The notes under the pieces: model-generated | Told to the model about the DNA's origin: nothing | What the model saw: the letters and a program-made list of their open reading frames with translations, nothing else | Databases searched by the model: none | Program-made: the position numbers and the translations under genes | From: JAXDAY01 sp034679345 | GTDB taxonomy: Bacteria; Eisenbacteria; RBG-16-71-46; CAIMUX01; VGJL01 | NCBI GenBank assembly: GCA_034679345.1 | Contig: JAXDAY010000013.1 | Coordinates: 124,001-188,000 of the forward strand | Length of the DNA stretch: 64,000 nt | Direction of reading: 5' to 3' | Shown: positions 1-7,462 of the stretch, piece by piece | How the letters are laid out: every line of letters starts with the position of its first letter | Numbering within the stretch: the stretch's first letter is position 1

Positions 1-133
1 TTACATCACGAAACGACTTCGTGCTCGCCGCGTTGTCGAGAAAGACCTGGCGGACCCGGCGTCCATCGAGCAGCGGCACCATGCGATGCGAGCCGAGGAC
101 CTCCGGGACTCGATGATCCGTCGCCCTTTCCAT
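1..133 (-). CDS. Class V aminotransferase (cysteine desulfurase-like), N-terminal fragment
   Basis: Reading leftward from an ATG at 133, 44 codons run off the window edge without a stop. The product has a short leader and then the stretch FLDNAASTKSF, the hallmark N-terminal strand of the SufS/IscS-type class V PLP aminotransferase fold (LDNAAST). A purine-rich GGGGAA lies just upstream of the ATG. The PLP lysine and the catalytic cysteine would lie outside the window, so cysteine desulfurase cannot be told from other class V enzymes. The gene is divergent from the dehydrogenase at 338. Confidence 0.72.
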   Translation of the reverse strand, partial: MERATDHRVPEVLGSHRMVPLLDGRRVRQVFLDNAASTKSFRDV

Positions 134-190
134 GCTTCCCCTTTCATCCGTAGTTGGCGGCTCGGAGGGAATCTAGCACGCCGAGGCGCG

Positions 191-220
191 TTGACACACC
201 GGGCGCGGTTTCACTAAGGT
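191..220 (+). promoter_or_regulatory. Candidate sigma-70-type promoter for the dehydrogenase gene
   Basis: TTGACA at 191-196 is followed after 18 bases by TAAGGT at 215-220. The -35 is perfect and the -10 is a weak TAnnnT form. It lies about 115 bases before the chosen start at 338 in the divergent gap. Similar TTGACA/TAnnnT pairs occur before the cit operon and glyS. Confidence 0.35.
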
Positions 221-337
221 CTTGGCGATCAGGGGGGATCGCACCGGGAGAGGGGGATGGGATGGGGTCGCGCTCTCGCCTCCGCCGGGGATCCGTCGAT
301 TCAAGACCGGAGCGCCTTATGGCGGAGGAGCCATCCC

Positions 338-1420
338 ATGAGCTCGAGCAAGCACGTCCATGTAGTAGGCACGGGAACGATCGGCGAGCCCCTGATCGGC
401 CTTCTGTGCGACTTCCGCAAGGAGCTGGGCGTCGAGACGGTGAGCTTCCATAAGCGCACGCCGTTGACGACCGAGCGCGCCAAGGTGCGCGATCTCCTGC
501 AGCGAGGAGCGCTCCTCGCCACCGACGGCGAGACGATCCCCAAGTTCGAGGCGCAGGGTCTCAAGGTCACATACGAGGCGGAAGATGCGATTCAGCGCGC
601 GAGCGTCGTGATCGACTGCACTCCGTCCGGAGTCGGGCACGCGAACAAGGCCCAGTACTACGAGCGCCACGCCGCCTCCACCCTCGGCTTCGTCGCGCAG
701 GGATCGGAGTTCGGCTTCGGGAAGATGTACGCGCGCGGGATCAATGACCGGGTCCTCGAACGGGGCAAGGACAAGTTCGTCCAGGTGGTCAGCTGCAACA
801 CGCACAACATCTCGGTCCTGATCAACACGATCGCCCTCGACGGAGGAGATCCCGGCAATCTCGTCGAGGGGAAGTTCCTGCTGATGCGCCGATCCAGCGA
901 CATCAGCCAGGATGACGATTTCATCCCGGCCCCGAAGGTCGGCAAGCACGACGATCCCCAGTTCGGGACCCATCACGCGCGGGACGCATTCCATCTCTTC
1001 GAGACCCTCGGCTACAGGCTCAACATCTTCTCGAGCGCGATCAAGCTGCCGACCCAGTACATGCACTGCCTCTGGTTCAACATCAAGCTGAAGGAGAGGG
1101 TGACCGCCCAGCAGGTCATCGACCGGATGAAGTCGAACGATCGCATCGCGCTCACCGAGAAGAAATCGGCCAACCAGATCTTCTCGTTCGGACGGGATCA
1201 CGGCCACTTCGGGCGGATCCTGAACCAGACGGTCTTCGTCGTCCCGACGCTCCAGGTGCGCCCAGCCGGGGAGGGCTCGGAGGTCGTCGGTTTCAGCTTC
1301 ACGCCACAGGACGGCAACTCGCTTCTCTCGAGCATCGCCATCTCATCATGGTTCATGTACCCGGATGAGTACGAGAAGCGCATCCAGTGTCTGAAGAAGT
1401 ACTTCTTCCCGGAGGTCTAA
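338..1420 (+). CDS. Archaeal-type (type II) glyceraldehyde-3-phosphate dehydrogenase homologue
   Basis: A 360-residue NAD(P)-dependent dehydrogenase. The ATG at 338 is chosen because GGCGGAGGAG sits 8 bases upstream; an in-frame ATG at 257 lacks a site. Visible features are a Rossmann start VVGTGTIGEP near residue 5, VIDCTPSGVGHAN in the middle, and VVSCNT with Cys153, the place of the catalytic cysteine in archaeal GAPDH. Later RRSSD and LPTQYMH also match the archaeal pattern. Archaeal enzymes are about 340 residues, so this is slightly long. It should oxidise glyceraldehyde-3-phosphate or a related aldehyde, but the family match is from motif memory and the substrate is inferred. It stands alone, ending in a strong hairpin. 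Confidence 0.6.
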   Translation: MSSSKHVHVVGTGTIGEPLIGLLCDFRKELGVETVSFHKRTPLTTERAKVRDLLQRGALLATDGETIPKFEAQGLKVTYEAEDAIQRASVVIDCTPSGVGHANKAQYYERHAASTLGFVAQGSEFGFGKMYARGINDRVLERGKDKFVQVVSCNTHNISVLINTIALDGGDPGNLVEGKFLLMRRSSDISQDDDFIPAPKVGKHDDPQFGTHHARDAFHLFETLGYRLNIFSSAIKLPTQYMHCLWFNIKLKERVTAQQVIDRMKSNDRIALTEKKSANQIFSFGRDHGHFGRILNQTVFVVPTLQVRPAGEGSEVVGFSFTPQDGNSLLSSIAISSWFMYPDEYEKRIQCLKKYFFPEV

Positions 1421-1428
1421 GACGGGAT

Positions 1429-1463
1429 ATCGGCCGGAGGGAGGGCGACTCCTTCCGGCCGAT
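1429..1463. terminator. Strong hairpin between convergent genes (bidirectional terminator)
   Basis: Fifteen-base arms (1429-1443 and 1449-1463) pair with one mismatch around a five-base loop, GGCGA. It sits in the 61-base gap between the stop at 1420 and the stop of the minus-strand gene at 1482, so it could end both transcripts. There is no T-run, as is common in GC-rich genomes. Confidence 0.7.
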
Positions 1464-1481
1464 CCGCGCGCGGTCGATCCC

Positions 1482-3659
1482 CTAGGGCGTGGTCGAGGGC
1501 TGCGGGCCCTGGGGCGCCAAGACGAAGGCTCGCACCGCCGAGCGATCGTACTCGTGGAGCCTTCTCCATCCGTCGATCGCCATGGCCGCCACGTACAGGT
1601 TCTCGGAGAAGCCCGCGACCGTGCAGCCGCCCAGGAGATCCGCCACCGTCTCGGTGTCGCTGAACGCGCCGGCCCCGATGAGAGCGCGCCCTCCCGCCGG
1701 AAGCCGCTGAGGGGGCGGCGAGACGGGGGGCAGGACGAGCTGATTGACCCCGCGGTAGAGACGGAAGCTGTAGGTGGCGAATCCCTCCGCGGCGACTCCG
1801 TTCGGATGGGAGGCGCGCCAGCCCATCACGACCGACGCCGGGGGGCTCACGGGGTAGCGCAGGACGCCGCAGTTGTCGTCCGCGGGCATGCCGTTCAGAG
1901 TCGGAGCGTCGATCACCGCGTCGTTGCAGGGGCTGTTGTCGACATGCAGGGTCATGATGAAGCTGTTGCCGCTCACCAGGCCCAGCGCAGCCGCGTCGGT
2001 CGTCTCGATCGTTCCGCTCAGATCGATCGAGGTCGGAACGACGAACCGGATCCCCTTCGCCGCGATGTTCACTGGCGCGCCGTTGATGTCGAAGAGGTCG
2101 ACCTTGATCTGGTACTTGCCGTGTTCGACGGCAGGCGCCAGCTCGGCGCTCGGGAACTTCGCGCTCGTCGTCCCCTCGATGACGTCAGGTAGGCTCCATT
2201 GCCCTTCGGGCGGCAGGGCCGGCGGGATCTCGAAGAGGTTCGGGACCCCGTTGACCGTCTGGGGGCCCAGCGGGTAAGGGGTCAGCACGAGCTGGCCCGC
2301 CGTCATGTGGGCGTAGTGGCGCTGCACGTCTCCCGTCATCGGATGGAAGTCGCCCGCGGAGCCCTTGCGCCACGAGACCTGGTAGTACTTCACGCCGAGG
2401 CTGTCGCGCAGCAGATTGTCGAACTCGATCCTGGGCCGCAGGAGCCCTCCCCAGGGCGCCCCTCCGTCAGTCAGGCCGATGTTCGTCGAGTCCGTCGTCG
2501 CCTGCAGCGAGAGCCCGGTCCCTCGAATCCGGCTCAGGGGGAAGTTCCCGATCGCCATGACGAGGACCCAGTTGTCCGGCGCGATGACGGGAGGGCAGGG
2601 CGGACAGGTGTGCGCGAGAGGGTGCCGCGTGTAGAGCGTGACCTCCGTTCCGCACTCGTAGTCCCAGTGGGTATGGCATGCGACCGGAAGCGGCTCGAGG
2701 ATCGTGACGCTGAAGAATCCGAAGAGGACCTGCTTGGCCTTGAAGTAAAGGTCGGGCGCATCCGTGTTGTGGCAGCCCCGGAAGAAGAAGGTCCTGAAAT
2801 GGCCGCACTCGTCGGTGCGCGCGGTGGCGATCCGATCCATGCGCACGAACCAGGGGAAGTGCCGGCACAGGATCGGGCGGATCAGATCCTCGAGATCGAT
2901 GAAGATCCTGCGCAGCTGGGCCGGAGGAGCGCTTCGCAGGAGGTGCAGATACTCGGGGCTCAGCGATCGCTCGCCGAGACGCGCCTGCGCGCTGCCGGAC
3001 TCGATCGGCCGGGCGAGGGTCGCGAGCGATTCGATCGACTGGCCAACCCGGAGGAAGTCGTCCACGGGCGGCTCCGGCTGCGGGAAGCGGAACGGAGGCG
3101 GATCGGGAAGCGGAGGCTTCGGGGGAACGAGGAGGATCTCCCGGATCCGTTCGATGACGTCGTCGGGGATTCGCGGGAGGACCAGCCGGATCGCGTCGAC
3201 TTCGTAGATCTCGACGGTCGCCTCGCAGACGGGCAGGTCGATGTCGACCCCGCCGGAGCGGACCCGCTTCAGCAGCGTGCCACGGACGAAACAGGCGCTT
3301 CGAAGCCAGCAGAACCAGACGTCGGGGATGATCTGGAAGTCGATCTGGTATTCCTGCGTGTCGAGATCCGCGCGGAGGTGGCGCTCCACCGCGCCGCGGC
3401 GGAGAAGCTCCGCCAGACCCGACTGCGCTTCATCGAGCTTCGGTCCCACGAGGACGCGGACCGACATCCCCTCGAGGGCCGCGGGGAACTTGAGCAGGGC
3501 GTTGCCCTCCTTGTCCACGGGTCGGCTGTCGAGCAGCCGGCCGCCGGAGGAGTAGGCATAGGCGACGACGGCGGGACGATCCGAAGCGTCCTCGGATTCC
3601 AGCAGCTCCAGGCGGAGCCTGACGGCGATGGATTTCCTGGGGTTCTTGGTTTCAGCCAT
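1482..3659 (-). CDS. Large protein of unknown function with beta-sandwich-like segments
   Basis: A 725-residue product that I do not recognise. No signal peptide or membrane segment is visible. Residues 1-150 look beta-rich, and a proline-rich linker follows near 183-205. A central cysteine-rich part (around 280-380) contains TDECGHFRTFFFRGC and ends in HTCPPCPP; its D-x-x-G-x-F pattern recalls transthyretin/carboxypeptidase-regulatory-like folds. The C-terminal 300 residues are rich in Gly, Pro and beta-prone stretches, compatible with Ig-like domains. The ATG at 3659 is the only good start. The opposite strand carries a long open frame, but the codon pattern and the terminator at 1429-1463 favour this one. 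Function unknown; a structural or surface role is a guess. Confidence 0.6.
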   Translation of the reverse strand: MAETKNPRKSIAVRLRLELLESEDASDRPAVVAYAYSSGGRLLDSRPVDKEGNALLKFPAALEGMSVRVLVGPKLDEAQSGLAELLRRGAVERHLRADLDTQEYQIDFQIIPDVWFCWLRSACFVRGTLLKRVRSGGVDIDLPVCEATVEIYEVDAIRLVLPRIPDDVIERIREILLVPPKPPLPDPPPFRFPQPEPPVDDFLRVGQSIESLATLARPIESGSAQARLGERSLSPEYLHLLRSAPPAQLRRIFIDLEDLIRPILCRHFPWFVRMDRIATARTDECGHFRTFFFRGCHNTDAPDLYFKAKQVLFGFFSVTILEPLPVACHTHWDYECGTEVTLYTRHPLAHTCPPCPPVIAPDNWVLVMAIGNFPLSRIRGTGLSLQATTDSTNIGLTDGGAPWGGLLRPRIEFDNLLRDSLGVKYYQVSWRKGSAGDFHPMTGDVQRHYAHMTAGQLVLTPYPLGPQTVNGVPNLFEIPPALPPEGQWSLPDVIEGTTSAKFPSAELAPAVEHGKYQIKVDLFDINGAPVNIAAKGIRFVVPTSIDLSGTIETTDAAALGLVSGNSFIMTLHVDNSPCNDAVIDAPTLNGMPADDNCGVLRYPVSPPASVVMGWRASHPNGVAAEGFATYSFRLYRGVNQLVLPPVSPPPQRLPAGGRALIGAGAFSDTETVADLLGGCTVAGFSENLYVAAMAIDGWRRLHEYDRSAVRAFVLAPQGPQPSTTP

Positions 3660-4046
3660 TGATCATCTCCATCTGAGCGCGGCCGACCGGTCACGGGATC
3701 GCGGGAGGAGTTGGAGCAAACGCTCCGCGAGGCTCAGCGGGAACGCTCGGACGCAATCGTGGAATCGCGCGCGCAGATCTCTGGAGTCCACCGGGAGACC
3801 GCTCGTAGAGCGCTGGGCATCCAATCCTCCGGGTTCGCGCGGCAACGCCGGAGTATAACGAAATGCCGTTCGGCTCCTAGTGGAATGCTATCGACTTCCC
3901 CGAGATCAGGCGCGAATCCGATGGAACCGATGCGATCCAGAGGTCACGGCGAATGGATCGATCTCGGAATCGAATCGATCGACCGAGTTATTGAAGAAAC
4001 TAGTTGGCAGAGGCGAAATGCCGGCAAGACTCCGAGGGGTCCGACG
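3660..4046. other. Gene-free stretch of 387 bases
   Basis: No convincing gene is seen. Base composition is visibly less GC-rich between 3850 and 4010. It holds several GATCGAT/AATCGA words and a small inverted repeat (CTCGG at 3963-3967, CCGAG at 3983-3987). A TATACT-like -10 on the minus strand (3852-3857) could serve the gene starting at 3659, but no matching -35 was found. Confidence 0.4.
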
Positions 4047-4574
4047 TCATCCTCGCCGCTTGCGGGTCGTCGCCGCATTGCCGCTCGATCGCTTCGTCGC
4101 CGTCGAGCGCTTGCCGGACCGACGCGCCGAGGCGGCCGATGACCGGGACCGCCGCCTGCGGGCGGCGGCCCGATCGCTCACCTGAAGCGCCGCGATCGGC
4201 GTCCCCTCCATCATCCTGTCATAGCTCTCGCAGACGCGTTTCCACTGCTCGTGCAGCGGACAGGGGGCGGCGTCATCGCATTCGGGGAATCCGAAGATGC
4301 AGGGATGGAGGGCGCCGGGGCCGCGCCCCTCGAGGCCCCGGAGGATCTCGATGATCGGCCGGTCCAGCACTTCCTGCCGGATGCGAAATCCGCCGCCCCA
4401 GCCCTTCAACGAGTCGACCACGCCTTCCTTCGCGAGACGGTTCAGGATCTTCGAGAGGTAGTTCGCGGGAACGCCGGTCTCCTCGGCGATCTCCTTGACG
4501 GGAGACCAGGAGTCGCGACGGTTCACCAGATGGCCGACGATGATCAGGGCGTAGCGCGTCGTCTGGTTGACCAT
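4047..4574 (-). CDS. Rrf2-family transcriptional regulator with three-cysteine Fe-S motif and basic tail
   Basis: A 175-residue protein with the Rrf2 winged helix (residues 1-80: TTRYALIIVGHL, VPANYLSKILNRLAKEGVV, GWGGGFRI). Cys92, Cys99 and Cys105 lie in the loop where NsrR/IscR-type members ligate a [2Fe-2S] or [4Fe-4S] cluster; Cys115 is extra. After residue 135 comes an unusual 40-residue Arg/Lys/Ser/Ala tail resembling histone-H1-like DNA-binding tails. The start at 4574 has GGGGAGGGAAAC before it; a start at 4628 would overlap the upstream gene. It is the last gene of the nos operon, so it probably senses NO or redox state and controls that operon. The signal and target are inferred. 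Confidence 0.85.
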   Translation of the reverse strand: MVNQTTRYALIIVGHLVNRRDSWSPVKEIAEETGVPANYLSKILNRLAKEGVVDSLKGWGGGFRIRQEVLDRPIIEILRGLEGRGPGALHPCIFGFPECDDAAPCPLHEQWKRVCESYDRMMEGTPIAALQVSDRAAARRRRSRSSAASARRSGKRSTATKRSSGNAATTRKRRG

Positions 4575-4606
4575 GTTTCCCTCCCCTTCCCGAGCCGCGG
4601 GATTCC

Positions 4607-5239
4607 TCAGCGCGCGGGGCGCCTCCACTCCTTTGCCAGATGCCAGCCTGCGATGGCGAAGAGGCCCACGGAGAACACCCCGACGAGGAGCGTACCCAGG
4701 TGCGGATGGGAGTGGGTCGTGAAGTTGGCGATCTGTTTCGTGCCCACGATCACCGGCATGAACGGCGCCACCGTGACCGCCGCCTTCGGATCGAGGTCGT
4801 GGCCGTAGCGGTAGAGCATCAGCACGAAGCGCGCGAAGAAGAATGCCGTGACATAGGTGAGCAGCGCGCTCACATCGATCAAGTCACGCAAGTTCCCCAC
4901 CGCGGCGACGCGAAGAACCAGCAGGGCCAGGATTCCGAAGGCGAAGGGTATCCACCCCAGCTCGGGGATCCCGCTCTCGTCGATCTTCCTCATGCCGATG
5001 TAATGGTTGAGATTGTTGATCTCGACGATGTCGCGGCCGTCGTTTCCCCCATGGAGCCGATAGGCGTAGATGTCCATGGAAAGCCCCTGCGGGTACTGCG
5101 GAGCCTCCATGCGGATCTGCCAGAGCGGAAAGAGGAAGCTCGCGGCGAGGGGGAGCAGGAGCAGCACGAGCAGCAGGCGCGATCTCCCGCCGAGCCCGGC
5201 GCCGAGCGCCGAGTAGAATCGCCAGAACCTCCCGGGCAT
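4607..5239 (-). CDS. Nos-cluster membrane protein, four or more TM segments
   Basis: A 210-residue membrane protein. TM segments are visible near residues 20-42, 95-115, 120-145 and 180-205. Between the first two is a conserved-looking periplasmic stretch with PQGLSMDIYAYRLHGG and EINNLNHYIGM. A similar protein is known from clade II nitrous-oxide reductase clusters, where its role is unassigned; copper handling or electron supply has been suggested by context only. It lies 27 bases after nosY and 32 bases before the Rrf2 gene in the same direction, so it is almost surely in the nos operon. Confidence 0.7.
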   Translation of the reverse strand: MPGRFWRFYSALGAGLGGRSRLLLVLLLLPLAASFLFPLWQIRMEAPQYPQGLSMDIYAYRLHGGNDGRDIVEINNLNHYIGMRKIDESGIPELGWIPFAFGILALLVLRVAAVGNLRDLIDVSALLTYVTAFFFARFVLMLYRYGHDLDPKAAVTVAPFMPVIVGTKQIANFTTHSHPHLGTLLVGVFSVGLFAIAGWHLAKEWRRPAR

Positions 5240-5266
5240 CGAATCCTCCCTTCCGCGCGGCGGCGC

Positions 5267-6100
5267 CTAGACGAGATCGCCGCGGACGAATCGCCTTCGC
5301 GCGGCCAGCCAGCTGAGGGTCCCGATGGCGAGAGGCCATACGATCCCCGTGAGCGTGACCCAGCCCGCGCCCAGACGATGTGCAAGAAAGAACCCGACGG
5401 GACCGAGCAGCGACAGACTCGGCTCCGCCGCGACCAGAAGCGCCAGGCGGGCGCTCTCGACGGGGTTCAAGGCCGCCAGCAGGAACACGCTCCTCGGATC
5501 GAGCCGCCAGCGCAGCATGAGCCCGATCAGGGCGAAGTCGAGCAGGGCGACGGCGGTCACCCAGAGCGCCAGGAGGACCATGACGGCGCGGGCCGGGTTG
5601 CGGACGGTCACCGAAACCAGGAGGCCGAGCCCGGTGAACGCCCAGAGGAGCGATCCGCTCACCAGCAGGCTGCGCCCCAGAAAGCTCCATGGCACCGCGC
5701 TGCCGAGCCACGCTCGCCCCAACAGCGAGATGAGGAGCATCAATGCGATGAGCGGACCCATCAGCACCGCGACGCGGACGAGCGTCATGGCAGAGAAGTA
5801 CCGCGCCCGCGAGAACGGATGGCCGAAGAGCAGCTCGAGCGTCCCGTCGTCGCGGGCGCGATTGATCACCTGGCCCGTGGCCGTGAGCGCCAGGAGAGGA
5901 AGCAGGATCGTCAGGCCGTGGCAGAGCGAGAGGAGAACGCGCCCCGTCCCGGTGAAGCCGAGCACGCTCGACTCCCGCAGTCCCACGAAGATGAAGAGAA
6001 GCGCCAAGAGCGAATAGAGGACGACGCAGAAGACGAGCCAGCGCGACCGAAGCGTTTCGGCGAAGTCGAGCCGGGCGGATGCCAGGGTCTGCTCAGTCAT
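5267..6100 (-). CDS. nosY: NosY-type ABC transporter permease
   Basis: A 277-residue inner-membrane protein with about six hydrophobic segments (first around 24-42, then 65-85, 115-135, 150-172, 185-205, 240-262). It contains LLFGHPFSRARYF, the short cytoplasmic coupling region of ABC-2/NosY permeases. The start is the ATG at 6100, which overlaps the end of nosL by 8 bases; longer reading would run back through nosL. With NosF and NosD it forms the membrane complex that supplies sulfur or otherwise supports assembly of the CuZ centre of NosZ. Confidence 0.85.
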   Translation of the reverse strand: MTEQTLASARLDFAETLRSRWLVFCVVLYSLLALLFIFVGLRESSVLGFTGTGRVLLSLCHGLTILLPLLALTATGQVINRARDDGTLELLFGHPFSRARYFSAMTLVRVAVLMGPLIALMLLISLLGRAWLGSAVPWSFLGRSLLVSGSLLWAFTGLGLLVSVTVRNPARAVMVLLALWVTAVALLDFALIGLMLRWRLDPRSVFLLAALNPVESARLALLVAAEPSLSLLGPVGFFLAHRLGAGWVTLTGIVWPLAIGTLSWLAARRRFVRGDLV

Positions 6101-6560
6101 GGGGGCAACACCCGCCCGGCCCACGCGACCGGACCTTCTCTCGAGCGGCTTCGAAGCTGAGGCCGCCGGCGGCTCCGAGGTCCTCCGCCCCCAGGCCGAA
6201 GGCCATGGGCGAAGGGCCGGCCTCGACGAACACGGCGCGCGCGGCGGGAAGCCAGCGATCCTCCCGCACATGGTGGAAATAGATCGCATGCACGTCGACC
6301 TCGTTCGCGTCGAGGTAGAGGAAGAGACAGCCGGGATCGTCGAAGTCGAGGACCTCGCCGCCGCGGGTCTGCAGCTGGGCCGCGTATCCGCGCTCGCTCA
6401 CCGCCATCCGGCATTCGGCGCATGCCGTCCGATCCCAGACGACGGGCCTCACGCCCTCCGGCAGCGACTCCGAGCGCGCAATCAGAATGACGAGGACGGC
6501 CCCGATCCCCGCGATCGCAAGGCCGAATCTCAAGGCTCCGTTCAGACGTCGCCGGCTCAT
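6093..6560 (-). CDS. nosL: NosL-like copper-binding protein
   Basis: A 155-residue protein with an N-terminal membrane anchor (residues 10-28) in place of the usual lipobox. Its key motif C-x2-C-x-M (Cys47, Cys50, Met52) binds Cu(I) in NosL. The later parts FDDPGCLFLYL and HAIYFHHVREDRW fit the NosL fold. It ends in GGCCPHD, a second possible metal-binding patch. ATG at 6560 overlaps the nosF stop (ATGA). It should deliver copper to NosZ in the periplasm, working with the NosDFY complex. Confidence 0.85.
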   Translation of the reverse strand: MSRRRLNGALRFGLAIAGIGAVLVILIARSESLPEGVRPVVWDRTACAECRMAVSERGYAAQLQTRGGEVLDFDDPGCLFLYLDANEVDVHAIYFHHVREDRWLPAARAVFVEAGPSPMAFGLGAEDLGAAGGLSFEAAREKVRSRGPGGCCPHD

Positions 6561-7462
6561 GATCTCCCTCCATCCAGCGGGGACCGGTCGGCTTCCGCCG
6601 CGGCGTCGACCGCATCGAGATCGTGCACGCGAATCCCTTCGATCCCCCCGTTGAGCCCGGAGAGGATCTCCCGCAGGAGCGCCACCGAGTCGGATTGGAG
6701 GACGAGGCGCGACCACGCCCCTGCGCGGCCCGGCTGGAAGGCCTTCGCGCGGAGCCAATCGGAAGCCTCGCTGTCCCGCGCGCGCACCTCGATCAGGGCG
6801 TGCGAGGATCTCGAGAGGAACTCCGAGACGGGACCCTGCCAGGCGAGCCGCCCCTCCTCCAGGGCGATGACCGTATCGACCAGGTGACGGACCTCCTCCA
6901 GCCGGTGCGAGCAGAGCAGCAGCGTGGCGCCGCGGCCCTTCTCCTCGGCGAGGGCGTAGAAGGCGGCGCGCGTCGGGGCGTCGAGGCTCGCGGTCGGCTC
7001 ATCCAGGAGGATCAACTCGGCATCGGCGGCGAAGGCGAGCGAGAGCAGGAGCTTCTGCTTCATCCCGCCGGAGAGCGCTTTCACCGGCTTCCGCGCGACG
7101 GCGGCGATGTCGAGGTCCAGGCGGGCCGCGGTCCGTTCGATCGCCGTCGTCTCCAGGCCGCGGACCGTTGCGACGGCCGCGACGATCTCGGAGACGCTCG
7201 CCCCGAGCTGCGGCGCGGCCTGCGGGACATAGACCATGCGCTGGGCGAGTCGAGGGCGGTCGCTCATCGGCGAGAGCCCGTCGATGCGCGCTTCCCCGTC
7301 GTAGGCGAGCATGCCGGCGAGCACGCGCGTCAGAGTCGACTTGCCCGACCCGTTGGGTCCGATCAATGCGACCCTGCGGCCGGAGGGGATCTCGAGGCTC
7401 AGACGGTCGAGCGCGGTCAGTCGCCCGAACCGGCGGGAGAGATCGCGCAGCTCAATGCGCAT
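6557..7462 (-). CDS. nosF: NosF-type ABC transporter ATP-binding protein
   Basis: A 301-residue cytoplasmic ATPase. Walker A GPNGSGKST lies near residue 36, the signature LSGGMKQKL near 130, and Walker B ELILLDEPTASLD near 150, followed by the switch histidine in CSHRLEEV. An additional C-terminal domain of about 90 residues follows, as in NosF/CcmA-type ATPases. The start at 7462 overlaps the end of nosD by 11 bases. It energises the NosDFY complex needed for maturation of the NosZ copper site. Confidence 0.9.
   Translation of the reverse strand: MRIELRDLSRRFGRLTALDRLSLEIPSGRRVALIGPNGSGKSTLTRVLAGMLAYDGEARIDGLSPMSDRPRLAQRMVYVPQAAPQLGASVSEIVAAVATVRGLETTAIERTAARLDLDIAAVARKPVKALSGGMKQKLLLSLAFAADAELILLDEPTASLDAPTRAAFYALAEEKGRGATLLLCSHRLEEVRHLVDTVIALEEGRLAWQGPVSEFLSRSSHALIEVRARDSEASDWLRAKAFQPGRAGAWSRLVLQSDSVALLREILSGLNGGIEGIRVHDLDAVDAAAEADRSPLDGGRS

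Noticed and set aside
2199..3662. Long plus-strand open frame opposite the 725-residue gene
   Set aside because: Composition is Arg/Glu/Asp-rich with no recognisable motif, as expected for an antisense frame in GC-rich DNA; the minus frame has a proper start and terminator.
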